Shown here piece after piece: positions 1 through 6,142 of a stretch of 7,442 nucleotides of DNA. The DNA lies in assembly GCA_020062805.1 (NCBI GenBank), contig JAGUVP010000181.1:1-7442 (forward strand), written 5' to 3'. The position numbers and the translations under genes are program-made. The stretch is from Candidatus Bipolaricaulis sp. (GTDB taxonomy: Bacteria > Bipolaricaulota > Bipolaricaulia > Bipolaricaulales > Bipolaricaulaceae). Within the stretch, counting starts at the first letter, position 1; every line of letters begins with the position of its first letter. The notes beneath the pieces are model-generated. The model did not search any database. It was not told the DNA's origin and saw only the letters and a program-made list of their open reading frames with translations.

Positions 1-50
1 CTGGTTGCCGCGCCCCCCGGTGCCTCCGCGATTGGCGGGTGCTTGCCCAT
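1..50 (-). CDS. possible start of a gene cut by the window edge
   Basis: On the minus strand an open frame begins at an ATG (50-48) and runs off the left edge, reading about 16 codons (MGKHPPIAEAPGGAA...) with mostly G or C at third positions. A GGAG lies directly against the ATG, which is too close for a good ribosome-binding site. A GTG start in another frame a few bases upstream also stays open to the edge. Many bacteria have an rRNA methyltransferase or similar gene after rplT, but nothing recognisable is visible here. The call rests on position and codon bias only and may be wrong. Confidence 0.18.
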   Translation of the reverse strand, partial: MGKHPPIAEAPGGAAT

Positions 51-93
51 CTCCACTCACGCGGTTGAGCCTGAATCTCCAAACCGCGACCGG

Positions 94-114
94 CAGGCGG
101 CCATCGCCCGCCTG
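94..114 (-). terminator. hairpin just after rplT
   Basis: A perfect 7-bp inverted repeat (CAGGCGG / CCGCCTG) with a 7-nt loop begins about 10 nt beyond the rplT stop codon. It could end the long leftward transcript. In the leftward direction it is followed by GC-rich sequence with only a short TTT further on, so it is not a canonical Rho-independent terminator. It may only stabilise the 3' end. Confidence 0.3.
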
Positions 115-123
115 GGCAACGGT

Positions 124-480
124 TCAGGCGCGTCGGGTCTCCTTCGCGACGGCCACCACCTGGGCGAATCCCTCTGGGTCGCGGAATGCGATATCGGCGA
201 GCATCTTCCGGTTCAGCTCGACCCGCGCTTTGCGCAGCCCTCCCATGAATGCAGAGTAGGAGACATCGTGCCTCCGTGTAGCCGCTCCGATCCGGGTCAT
301 CCACAGCCGGCGCATGACCCGCTTCTGGAGTTTCCGCGACACGTACATGTGCCGCAGCGCCTTGAACACAGATTGCTTGGCGATGCGGTAACACGAGCGC
401 CGCTTTCCCTTGAACCCCTTGGCGAGCTTGAGGATCTTCCGTCGCCGCCGCCCGTGCTTCACCCCACCAGGAACTCGCAT
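124..480 (-). CDS. rplT: 50S ribosomal protein L20
   Basis: L20 is a primary 23S rRNA-binding protein needed early in 50S assembly. The 118-residue product has the family's usual length and hallmarks: a very basic N-terminal tail (RRRRKILKLAKGFKGKRR, about residues 11-28), then YRIAKQSVFKAL (31-42), LWMTRIGAA (59-67) and the C-terminal block GLRKARVELNRKMLADIA (81-98). The ATG at 480 was chosen because GGGAGG lies about 7 nt upstream and the protein then begins MRVPGGVKHG, near the usual MARVKRG. A GTG 15 nt further upstream lies on that ribosome-binding site and is less likely. It is the last clear gene of the leftward operon, 15 nt after rpmI and in the same frame. In E. coli L20 represses infC-rpmI-rplT translation. 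No equivalent RNA structure could be identified here by eye. Confidence 0.97.
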   Translation of the reverse strand: MRVPGGVKHGRRRRKILKLAKGFKGKRRSCYRIAKQSVFKALRHMYVSRKLQKRVMRRLWMTRIGAATRRHDVSYSAFMGGLRKARVELNRKMLADIAFRDPEGFAQVVAVAKETRRA

Positions 481-495
481 GTCGTTTCCTCCCAC

Positions 496-687
496 CTAGA
501 TGTTCAAAATCCGTCTGAGCCGCTTTCGATCAGCGCCGCGGGCCTCAACGGGCCGGCGGGCCTCGCGGCGGTACTGCGGTCGCATCTTCGACAGTTTGTG
601 CTTGCGGTTGGCGCGCCGGTGGAAGATCCTCCCCGTGCCGGAGATCTTAAACCGCTTCGCCGCCGCTCTGTGCGTCCTTGTCTTCAC
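496..687 (-). CDS. rpmI: 50S ribosomal protein L35
   Basis: L35 is a small basic large-subunit protein. The 63-residue product matches the family in length and pattern: KTRTHRAAAKRFKISGTGRI at residues 2-21, the basic HRRANRKHKLSK stretch at 23-34, and the terminal DRKRLRRILNI. The usual N-terminal MPKMK is shortened to MK. Translation starts at a GTG (687-685), preceded at 6 nt by a strong AAGGAGG site. Both that site and the first 41 nt of the gene lie inside the 3' end of infC in another frame, so translation of the two is probably coupled. rplT follows after 15 nt. The infC-rpmI-rplT order is the common bacterial one, but so long an overlap at the first junction is not. Confidence 0.96.
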   Translation of the reverse strand: MKTRTHRAAAKRFKISGTGRIFHRRANRKHKLSKMRPQYRREARRPVEARGADRKRLRRILNI

Positions 688-1201
688 TGCGCCCTCCTTT
701 GCGGGGAAGGGGAACGAGAAGCATCTGTAGCGTCCTTCCCCGGCTCACCGCATCTTGGTCGACCTTCGCCGTGTCCTCGGTTGCCGTGGTCACCCGAGCC
801 AGAATATCCTCGCCCTTGCTCATGTGGATGATCTGGCGTCCCTTGAAGAACACGGACACACGTACCTTGTGGCCGTCCCCCAGGAATTCACGGATCCGCG
901 CGAGCTTCGTCTGGAAGTCGTGCTCCCCTGTTTGGATCGTGAACTTCACCTCTTTGAGGCGGGACGTCTTCTGCTGCTTCTTCTCCCGCTTGCCCTGTTG
1001 GTAGCGGTATTTCCCGTAGTTCACGATCTTGCACACCACGGGGTTCGCTTCCGGGGCCACCTCAACGAGATCGAGCCCCTTCTCGCGAGCCAGGGTAAGC
1101 GCCTTGTCCGTAGGGATCACGCCGAGGCTACGTCCTTCAGGGTCGATCAGGAGAACTTCTCGCGACCGGATCTGCTCGTTTACCCGAAACTCTCGTCGAA
1201 T
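647..1201 (-). CDS. infC: translation initiation factor IF-3, probable AUU start
   Basis: IF3 binds the 30S subunit, blocks premature 50S joining and proofreads the start codon. From the proposed start the product is 184 residues, close to the usual 170-180. The N-domain opens with RREFRVNEQIRSREVLLID, the signature KIVNYGKYRY lies near residues 59-68, and the lysine-rich linker and C-domain (HDFQTKLARIREFL, VFFKGRQIIHMSKG) follow. The start was placed at ATT (1201-1199) because GAGGAGG lies 5 nt upstream (1207-1213), it follows the nadD stop by 23 nt, and it gives the normal IF3 N-terminus. The only in-frame ATG upstream (1279) would overlap nadD by 55 nt, add 26 residues foreign to the family and ignore that site. 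About 18 residues (RKGGRSEDKDAQSGGEAV) extend past the usual C-terminus, encoded by DNA that also carries the rpmI ribosome-binding site and start. Confidence 0.95.
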   Translation of the reverse strand: MRREFRVNEQIRSREVLLIDPEGRSLGVIPTDKALTLAREKGLDLVEVAPEANPVVCKIVNYGKYRYQQGKREKKQQKTSRLKEVKFTIQTGEHDFQTKLARIREFLGDGHKVRVSVFFKGRQIIHMSKGEDILARVTTATEDTAKVDQDAVSRGRTLQMLLVPLPRKGGRSEDKDAQSGGEAV

Positions 1202-1213
1202 GGGTTCCTCCTC
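1199..1213 (-). promoter_or_regulatory. infC ribosome-binding site and AUU start codon
   Basis: On the minus strand GAGGAGG (1213-1207) is followed by AACCC and then ATT (1201-1199), which opens the conserved IF3 N-terminus. No ATG, GTG or TTG start is available between the nadD stop (1227-1225) and this codon in the infC frame. In E. coli the AUU start of infC lets IF3 repress its own synthesis, because IF3 discriminates against non-AUG starts. The same control is inferred here. Confidence 0.85.
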
Positions 1214-1224
1214 ATGTACGTATT

Positions 1225-1848
1225 CTAGCCGCCCGCGCCGGATGGGGCCACGCCGTACAAGCCGTGATCGCGGATCCATCGGTCGACCGCAGGGGGGATC
1301 ATCCCTTCGGCGGAGAGCCCTGCCCGGTAGCGGCGACGGACCTCAGACGAGGATACGGAGATCAACGGCATCTGCAGAAAGCGGACATCGGCCTGGTCGA
1401 ACGGCGGGCGACAGAAGCTCGCGACCGGGGCCCCAGGGCGGGGGGCAACGATGAACGGACAGCTTCCCAGAAGTCGTAGCCAGTCGTGCCAGGTGTCGAT
1501 GCGGGCGAAGATGTCCGCCCCCACGATGTACACCACGCCGCCCGGGTGCTGTTCTTTCATCGCCGCGACCGTGTCCACTGTGTAGCACGGACCGGCCCGG
1601 TCCACTTCGAACCGCGATACAGAGAACCGCGGATGATCTTCGGTGGCGAGGCGGACCATCGTGTAACGATCCTCAGCGGGAACGCCTTCGGCCACCTCGC
1701 GGTGGGGTGGGCAGCCGGTGGGAAGGAACACGACCTCTCGAAGCTCGAACTGACGCAATGCTTCCTCGGCCACGCGAAGGTGGCCGACATGGATCGGGTT
1801 GAACGTACCGCCGAACAGCCCTGTCCTACCCCGCAAGCTCAAGCTCAT
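1225..1848 (-). CDS. nadD: nicotinate-nucleotide adenylyltransferase
   Basis: NadD transfers AMP from ATP to nicotinate mononucleotide, giving deamido-NAD in cytoplasmic NAD synthesis. The 207-residue product has the nucleotidyltransferase fold motifs: LFGGTFNPIHVGHL at residues 11-24 with the two HxGH-type histidines (20 and 23), GCPPHR at 45-50, VGADIFARIDTWHDW at 109-123, and the second ATP-binding signature ISVSSSEVRRR at 163-173. The ATG start overlaps the end of obg by 23 nt and has only a G-rich stretch as ribosome-binding site, so coupling to obg is likely. The neighbour is unusual. In many bacteria nadD is followed by rsfS (ribosome silencing factor), but here infC follows after 23 nt and no rsfS-like frame is present in the window. 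Confidence 0.95.
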   Translation of the reverse strand: MSLSLRGRTGLFGGTFNPIHVGHLRVAEEALRQFELREVVFLPTGCPPHREVAEGVPAEDRYTMVRLATEDHPRFSVSRFEVDRAGPCYTVDTVAAMKEQHPGGVVYIVGADIFARIDTWHDWLRLLGSCPFIVAPRPGAPVASFCRPPFDQADVRFLQMPLISVSSSEVRRRYRAGLSAEGMIPPAVDRWIRDHGLYGVAPSGAGG

Positions 1849-3112
1849 GCCCCCCGATGCGAACCGTGCTCCCCGCTTGGAGACCGCGGCGCTTGAGCGC
1901 CGCGATGACCCCGAGGCGTTCCAGCCTCCGATAGAAGTACTTCTGGGCGTCCTCGGTCGACAGGTCGAGCCGACGCGCCAGGCGCTCTACGACAGGGCCG
2001 CGCACCACGAACCCTTCTCCATCCTCGACCAACTCGAACGGGGCTTCTTCCGGGGTGAGATGCCAAACCCGTCGCGATGGGGCGTCCCCAGCGGGGAGAG
2101 GCGCGGGTGCAGGGGTCTCGGGGGTCTCGTGAAGCGCCCGCCAGAGGAGGAACAGGAGTTCACGTACCCCCCGGCCGCTGACGGCGGAGAGGGGGTGGAG
2201 CGCAATTCCGGCGTTGCGGAATCGCTCCATCTCGGCTGATAGGCGGTCGGGAGACAGAAGGTCAGTCTTGTTTCCGGCGACGATCTCGGGCTTCGCGCTG
2301 AGGTCCTCCCATGCCTCCAGCTCCCGGCGGAGGAGGTGGTAGTCGGCGAGGGGATCGCGTCCCTCGACTCCGGCGAGGTCCACGACGTGAAGGAGGACCC
2401 GAGCTCGCATGGCATGGCGGAGAAACCTGTCTCCCAGGCCTTTCCCCTCGTGAGCCCCCTCGATCAGGCCGGGGAGGTCGGCGATCACAAGCGAATTCCC
2501 GTCCGAGACCTCCACCAGGCCGAGGTTGGGGGTGAGCGTGGTGAACGGGTACGGTGCGACCTTGACCTTCTTTCGCGACACTCGCGATAGGAACGACGAC
2601 TTCCCGACGTTGGGAAACCCAACGATTCCCACGTCGGCCAACACGCGCAGCTCGAGCTTGAGCCAGCGCCGTTCCCCGCGCTCCCCGAACTCGCGGATCC
2701 GCGGGGCCTGGCGGGAAGAGGTGGTGAACGCTTTGTTGCCTCTTCCCCCCCGTCCTCCTTTGGCGATCAAGACTTCCGCTTCTTCGGTGGCGAGATCGGC
2801 GAGAACCTCGTAGGTTGCCGCATCGCGGACCACCGTGCCCAGGGGGACGTGGATCACGAGATCGGAGCCGTTCTTGCCCTGGCGGCAGTTCGGGCCGCCT
2901 GGCACACCGTTTCCGGCGCGGAAATGGATCTGGTTCTGAAATGGGAGGAGAGTGCCCACAGAGCGGGTAGCGCGCAGGATCACGTCCCCGCCTCGCCCTC
3001 CGTTCCCGCCTTCAGGAGAACCGCGGGGGTTATGGCGGGTCTTGTGAAAGTAGATGATGCCATCCCCACCCCGGCCGGAGGCGACGTGGATCTTCGCCTC
3101 ATCAACCCACAT
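1826..3112 (-). CDS. obg: GTPase Obg (50S assembly)
   Basis: Obg is a slow GTPase that binds the 50S particle and links ribosome maturation to nutrient state. All three parts of the 428-residue protein are visible: the glycine-rich Obg fold (residues 1-158, with GGNGGRGGDV and AKGGRGGRGN), the G domain (about 159-330), and a C-terminal OCT domain (about 348-425, HLTPEEAPFELVEDGEGFVV then YFYRRLERLGV). G-domain motifs are GFPNVGKSS (165-173), PFTTLTPNLG (189-198), DLPGLIEGAHEGKGLG (212-227), NKTD (281-284) and SAVSG (309-313). The ATG at 3112 is forced, because the rpmA stop codon lies 9 nt upstream in the same frame. No good ribosome-binding site precedes it and a small hairpin fills the gap, so translation is probably coupled to rpmA. 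The FHKTRHNPRGSPEGG segment departs from the usual FRREK-type sequence. Confidence 0.97.
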   Translation of the reverse strand: MWVDEAKIHVASGRGGDGIIYFHKTRHNPRGSPEGGNGGRGGDVILRATRSVGTLLPFQNQIHFRAGNGVPGGPNCRQGKNGSDLVIHVPLGTVVRDAATYEVLADLATEEAEVLIAKGGRGGRGNKAFTTSSRQAPRIREFGERGERRWLKLELRVLADVGIVGFPNVGKSSFLSRVSRKKVKVAPYPFTTLTPNLGLVEVSDGNSLVIADLPGLIEGAHEGKGLGDRFLRHAMRARVLLHVVDLAGVEGRDPLADYHLLRRELEAWEDLSAKPEIVAGNKTDLLSPDRLSAEMERFRNAGIALHPLSAVSGRGVRELLFLLWRALHETPETPAPAPLPAGDAPSRRVWHLTPEEAPFELVEDGEGFVVRGPVVERLARRLDLSTEDAQKYFYRRLERLGVIAALKRRGLQAGSTVRIGGHELELAG

Positions 3113-3113
3113 C

Positions 3114-3129
3114 CGGTGTGGCTACACCG
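3114..3129 (-). promoter_or_regulatory. small hairpin over the rpmA stop and obg start region
   Basis: CGGTGT (3114-3119) and ACACCG (3124-3129) form a perfect 6-bp stem with a 4-nt loop. The stem contains most of the rpmA stop codon and ends one base before the obg ATG, occupying the space where an obg ribosome-binding site would be. A ribosome terminating on rpmA would melt it, which fits translational coupling. That role is inferred, and a 6-bp repeat could arise by chance. Confidence 0.35.
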
Positions 3130-3382
3130 CCTCGTGGGCTGGATCCACGTTCACGTACACGCGCTTGTTCCCCGCGAACCGCACCGTTCCCACGGCCTTG
3201 GCGAAGATCGTGAAGTCTCGGCCCATACCGACGCCGGACCCAGGGTAGAACCGGGTTCCCCGTTGACGGACGATGATGCACCCCGGCTGCACGAGCTCCC
3301 CGCCATACCGCTTGATCCCCAGGCGCTGACCCGGAGAATCGTGAACGTTCTGGGTTGATCCACCGCTGCTCTTATGTGCCAT
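3122..3382 (-). CDS. rpmA: 50S ribosomal protein L27, no N-terminal extension
   Basis: L27 sits near the peptidyl transferase centre, where its N-terminal tail helps stabilise tRNA. The 86-residue product begins [12 protein letters not shown] (family MAHKKGGGSTRNGRDS) and contains [29 protein letters not shown] (about 20-48) and [19 protein letters not shown] (about 51-69). The start is certain. The stop codon of the upstream Prp-like gene is in frame only 9 nt before the ATG, so no N-terminal extension of the kind removed by Prp in Firmicutes can be encoded. An AGAGGG stretch in that gap serves as ribosome-binding site. obg follows after 9 nt. Placement between rplU and obg is the standard bacterial arrangement. 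Confidence 0.97.
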   Translation of the reverse strand: MAHKSSGGSTQNVHDSPGQRLGIKRYGGELVQPGCIIVRQRGTRFYPGSGVGMGRDFTIFAKAVGTVRFAGNKRVYVNVDPAHEAV

Positions 3383-3391
3383 TCTGCCCTC

Positions 3392-3706
3392 TCACACCCT
3401 TACGCTTTCGCCGACCTCGTGCACCGCGATGCGCCCTTCGCGCGCCAGAGCGCGCAGCCCTAGGACCATTGTTTCCACGACGGCGTCGATCTCGCGGTCG
3501 AGAAAGAAATCCGACCGATCCACCGCGAACCGAACCGCATGCCCGTCCTTCGTCACTGCAGGATCAAGATGGAGGTACTCCCTCAGGCCGAGGATTGGCG
3601 CCTCTACAAGCGCCGCGGCGGCGAGCCCTTCTGCGGACTCGTCCCCGTTCAGGGTCACCATTTGAACCCGACCCTCGTCGTCCCGCTCGACCACCACGTT
3701 CACCAT
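3392..3706 (-). CDS. Prp/YsxB-like protein lacking the catalytic cysteine
   Basis: This 104-residue protein sits in the slot between rplU and rpmA where many bacteria encode Prp (YsxB), the cysteine protease that trims L27. Size and outline fit: a leading beta strand (VNVVVERDDEGRVQMVTLNG, residues 2-20), an alanine-rich helix (AAAALVEAPILGLREYL, 29-45), a strand (HAVRFAVD, 56-63), a helix (ETMVLGLRALAREG, 77-90) and a terminal strand. Where active Prp has GH followed by a VCAAVS-type helix, this protein has GD (20-21) and LAAAALV. It contains no cysteine at all. It is therefore unlikely to be a cysteine protease and may be a structural or assembly remnant. The ATG lies 5 nt after the rplU stop with GAGAGGGGG just upstream. 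Family assignment rests on weak similarity plus gene order. Confidence 0.72.
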   Translation of the reverse strand: MVNVVVERDDEGRVQMVTLNGDESAEGLAAAALVEAPILGLREYLHLDPAVTKDGHAVRFAVDRSDFFLDREIDAVVETMVLGLRALAREGRIAVHEVGESVRV

Positions 3707-3711
3707 CCGTG

Positions 3712-4029
3712 CTACCCCCTCTCGATGGCGAGAATGCGCGTCCGCATGTAGGGCTGACGGTGGCCCTTCTTCCGGCGGTACCCCTTCTTTGGGGAGAACC
3801 GCTGGATGATCACCTTTCGTCCGCGTCCGGCTTCCTTGACTTCGCCCACAACCTGAACTCCGGTCAAGTAGGGGCGGCCGATCTCCACTCCCTCGCCGTT
3901 CCGCACGAGGAGAACGCGATCGAACGTCACCTTGTCGCCCACGTTCGCCGCAGGCAGGAGTTCGTGTACGATCTCCGCCTCGGCTTCCACGCGGTACTGC
4001 TTTCCTCCGATCTCCACAACAGCGTACAT
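3712..4029 (-). CDS. rplU: 50S ribosomal protein L21
   Basis: L21 is a 23S rRNA-binding large-subunit protein. The 105-residue product has the typical opening MYAVVEIGGKQYRVEAE, the central FDRVLLVRNGEGVEIGRPYL (about 36-55) and the C-terminal RFSPKKGYRRKKGHRQPYMRTRI (about 77-99), which carries the L21 signature. The ATG at 4029 was chosen because GAGG lies 5 nt upstream and it gives the canonical N-terminus. An in-frame ATG 15 nt earlier (4044) has no ribosome-binding site and falls inside a likely promoter element. The gene is 44 nt after metG and 5 nt before the Prp-like gene. It can be read either from the metG transcript or from its own promoter in the gap. Confidence 0.97.
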   Translation of the reverse strand: MYAVVEIGGKQYRVEAEAEIVHELLPAANVGDKVTFDRVLLVRNGEGVEIGRPYLTGVQVVGEVKEAGRGRKVIIQRFSPKKGYRRKKGHRQPYMRTRILAIERG

Positions 4030-4042
4030 GGCCACCTCGCTC

Positions 4043-4071
4043 ATCGTAGTGGGAACAACAGACAACGTCAA
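4043..4071 (-). promoter_or_regulatory. probable sigma70-type promoter for rplU and downstream genes
   Basis: In the metG-rplU gap the minus strand reads TTGACG (4071-4066), a 17-nt spacer, then TACGAT (4048-4043). The elements and spacing are near consensus for the housekeeping sigma factor, and the -35 begins just after the metG stop codon. The expected transcription start near 4036 falls in or next to the rplU ribosome-binding site, which would give an almost leaderless mRNA. That weakens the call. Confidence 0.42.
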
Positions 4072-4073
4072 TC

Positions 4074-6038
4074 CTAGCGAATCCGGGCCCCTGGTTCCAC
4101 CTCGCGCTCTGGAGTGAGGAGGGTTAGTGTTCCGTCCGACGCGGCCAGGATCATGCATTCGGAGCGGATGCCGCGGATCGTGGCTGGCTTCAGGTTGGCC
4201 ATCACGGCCACGAGCTTCCCCACGAGGTCGGCGGGCTGGTAGTACTGGCGAATGCCGGCCACGGCTTGCGCCTGGCGGCTCCCGAGGTCGATCGTGAGAT
4301 GGAGGAGCTTGTCCGCGCCGGCGATCTCTTCCGCGGCGAGGATCCGTCCCACCCTCAGGTCGAGCTTCTGGAACTCCTCGAACGAGACGAGGCCTTCTTC
4401 CTTCATCGCTTGGTACCTCCCTTTCAACTCCGCCACAACTACGTGTTCCAGGAGCGGCCGCGGTTGGCTGCGAAGACCCTGCCCAGCCAGCCCGGACCGC
4501 GCGTCGTCGAACGTTGCATTCGCAATCCCCAGGAGCGTGTACACCTCGCGGGAGAACATCGGGACAAACGGCTCGAGGAGGATCGCGAGGGCCTTCACGA
4601 GGTGGGCTGCCGAGGCCACTGCCCGTGCGTCGCCCGTCTGCCACGGAGCCGTGCGCTGCATGTACTCGTTGCCCGTCCCGGCGAGAAGAGCGATCGCCCG
4701 CAGGGCGGGGGCGAGGGCGCCGCCTTCCACCGTGCGCACGACCTCGGTGCATGCGGCCTCGATCGCCTGGGCGATCTCGGGATCGGTGGCGTGATCGGGC
4801 ACCGTCTTGTCGTGCCGGGTCCACACGTAGGACAGGACGCGGTGGACGAAGTTGGCGATGTTGTCCACGAGCACGTGGTTGACCGCCTTGTCGAACTCCT
4901 CCCACGAGAACTCCACGTCCTTCGACTCCGGCCGACCGAAAAAGAGGTAGAACCGCCAGTAGACAGGCGGAAGGAGCTCCAGGGCCTCGTCGGCGAAAAT
5001 CCCCACCCGCCGCGTCTTGGAGAACTGCTCGCCCCCGATCCAGTTCAGGTATTCCGTAGCCGCGAGTTGGTCGGGCAGGTGGTACCCCTGGCCCGCGGCG
5101 AGGAGCTGGCCGGGGAAGATGATCGTGTGGAACGGGATGTTGTCCTTGGCCTGGGTGTACACCTGCCACACCTCGTCCCCAAACCAGAACTCCCGCCACC
5201 GCTCCTCCTGGCCCAGCCGGCGGAAGTGCTCGATCGTCGCCGAGACGTACCCCAGCGCTGCCTCGGCCCACACGTAGATGACCTTCTCCTCTGCCCCAGG
5301 GAACGGGGCGGGGATCCCCCATCGGATGTCGCGGGTCACGGCCCGCGGCCGGAGCCCGTCCTGAATCAGCCGTTCTGTGAACAGCTTCACGTTCCCGCGG
5401 AAGTCGCGGCTCCCCACGTACGCGAGGAGCTTCGGGGTCAGCTTCTCCAGGTCGAGATACCAGTGGCGGGTGGAGCGGGAGACGACGTCGGTCGAGCCGC
5501 AGAACGCGCAGTGGGGGGCACGAAGCGACTCCGGCTCCAGCAACGCGCCACACGCATCGCACTGGTTCCCCTGGGCGTGGAGGTAGCCGCAGCGGGGGCA
5601 GGTGCCGACGATGAACCGGTCGGCGAGAAACCGGCTGCACCCCTGGCAGAACGCCCGCGCTTCCTCTTGAGAGACGATGTACCCGTTGGCCTCCATCTGC
5701 CGGTAGATCTGGGTGACGAACTCGTGGTGGACGGGCGACTCGGTGGTCGTGTAGTTGTCGATGGCGATCTCAAATCGGGCGAGGACGTCGGTGATCTGCT
5801 TGTGTACACGGTCCGCCAATTCCCGGGGCGTGATCCCGAGCTGCGCCGCTTCGTACTCGACCTTGGTTCCGTGGGCGTCGGTGCCCGACACGTGAAGCGC
5901 CTCGTACCCGCGGAGGCGGTAGAACCGGGTGAACGCGTCCCCGGAGAGGAGGCAGCCGATGAGGTTCCCAAGGTGAGGCAGGCCCGATCCATAGGGCCAC
6001 GCGCTGCACACCAGGATTCGCTTGATGTGGCTGTTCAC
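4074..6038 (-). CDS. metG: methionyl-tRNA synthetase with C-terminal tRNA-binding domain
   Basis: MetG charges tRNA-Met, including the initiator, with methionine. The 654-residue protein has a Rossmann catalytic domain with the HIGH-type motif PHLGN (residues 21-25). A four-knuckle zinc insert has CxxC pairs at 131/134, 147/150, 160/163 and 177/180. The KMSKS-loop equivalent is FSKTRR (339-344). A helical anticodon-binding domain follows at about 375-540, then an Arc1p/EMAPII-like OB-fold tRNA-binding domain at about 553-654 (FQKLDLRVGRILAAEEI...). The PHLGN and FSK-R forms and the paired knuckles resemble archaeal/eukaryotic-type enzymes. The start was set at GTG (6038), with GAGG 5 nt upstream and MNSHIKRILVCSAWPY as a normal N-terminus. 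An open frame reaching 6275 would add 79 unrelated residues and cross the promoter. rplU follows after 44 nt. Confidence 0.96.
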   Translation of the reverse strand: MNSHIKRILVCSAWPYGSGLPHLGNLIGCLLSGDAFTRFYRLRGYEALHVSGTDAHGTKVEYEAAQLGITPRELADRVHKQITDVLARFEIAIDNYTTTESPVHHEFVTQIYRQMEANGYIVSQEEARAFCQGCSRFLADRFIVGTCPRCGYLHAQGNQCDACGALLEPESLRAPHCAFCGSTDVVSRSTRHWYLDLEKLTPKLLAYVGSRDFRGNVKLFTERLIQDGLRPRAVTRDIRWGIPAPFPGAEEKVIYVWAEAALGYVSATIEHFRRLGQEERWREFWFGDEVWQVYTQAKDNIPFHTIIFPGQLLAAGQGYHLPDQLAATEYLNWIGGEQFSKTRRVGIFADEALELLPPVYWRFYLFFGRPESKDVEFSWEEFDKAVNHVLVDNIANFVHRVLSYVWTRHDKTVPDHATDPEIAQAIEAACTEVVRTVEGGALAPALRAIALLAGTGNEYMQRTAPWQTGDARAVASAAHLVKALAILLEPFVPMFSREVYTLLGIANATFDDARSGLAGQGLRSQPRPLLEHVVVAELKGRYQAMKEEGLVSFEEFQKLDLRVGRILAAEEIAGADKLLHLTIDLGSRQAQAVAGIRQYYQPADLVGKLVAVMANLKPATIRGIRSECMILAASDGTLTLLTPEREVEPGARIR

Positions 6039-6066
6039 GGCTTCCTCGATACTCGACAAGGGGGGG

Positions 6067-6095
6067 ATTATAGCGGAGCCGCTCCGGGTCGGAGG
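6067..6095 (-). promoter_or_regulatory. metG promoter
   Basis: A perfect TATAAT -10 element lies on the minus strand at 6072-6067. The -35 position (about 6095-6090, CCTCCG) does not match consensus. A start near 6060 would leave a leader of about 22 nt ending in the GAGGAAGCC ribosome-binding site before the GTG. The poor -35 suggests an activator or a weak promoter. A 13-bp inverted repeat lies in the spacer. Confidence 0.55.
6074..6086. repeat. inverted repeat in the metG promoter spacer
   Basis: CGGAG-CCG-CTCCG is a perfect 5-bp inverted repeat with a 3-nt centre, lying immediately upstream of the metG -10 element. It could be an operator. In GC-rich DNA such a short repeat can occur by chance, and no second copy was noticed in the window. 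Confidence 0.25.
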
Positions 6096-6142
6096 GACGC
6101 GAGCTCCCCGTCTGCGCCACCGATGGGCGGACGCGCGGGTCC

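Noticed and set aside
43..831. 262-codon plus-strand open frame over rplT, rpmI and infC
   Set aside because: It is antisense to three clearly recognisable genes, and its translation shows no domain.
4030..5640. Long minus-strand frame reading into rplU from within metG (an apparent 642-residue protein)
   Set aside because: Only the last 105 residues (L21) are real. The upstream part is metG read in another frame, and the L21 start has its own ribosome-binding site.
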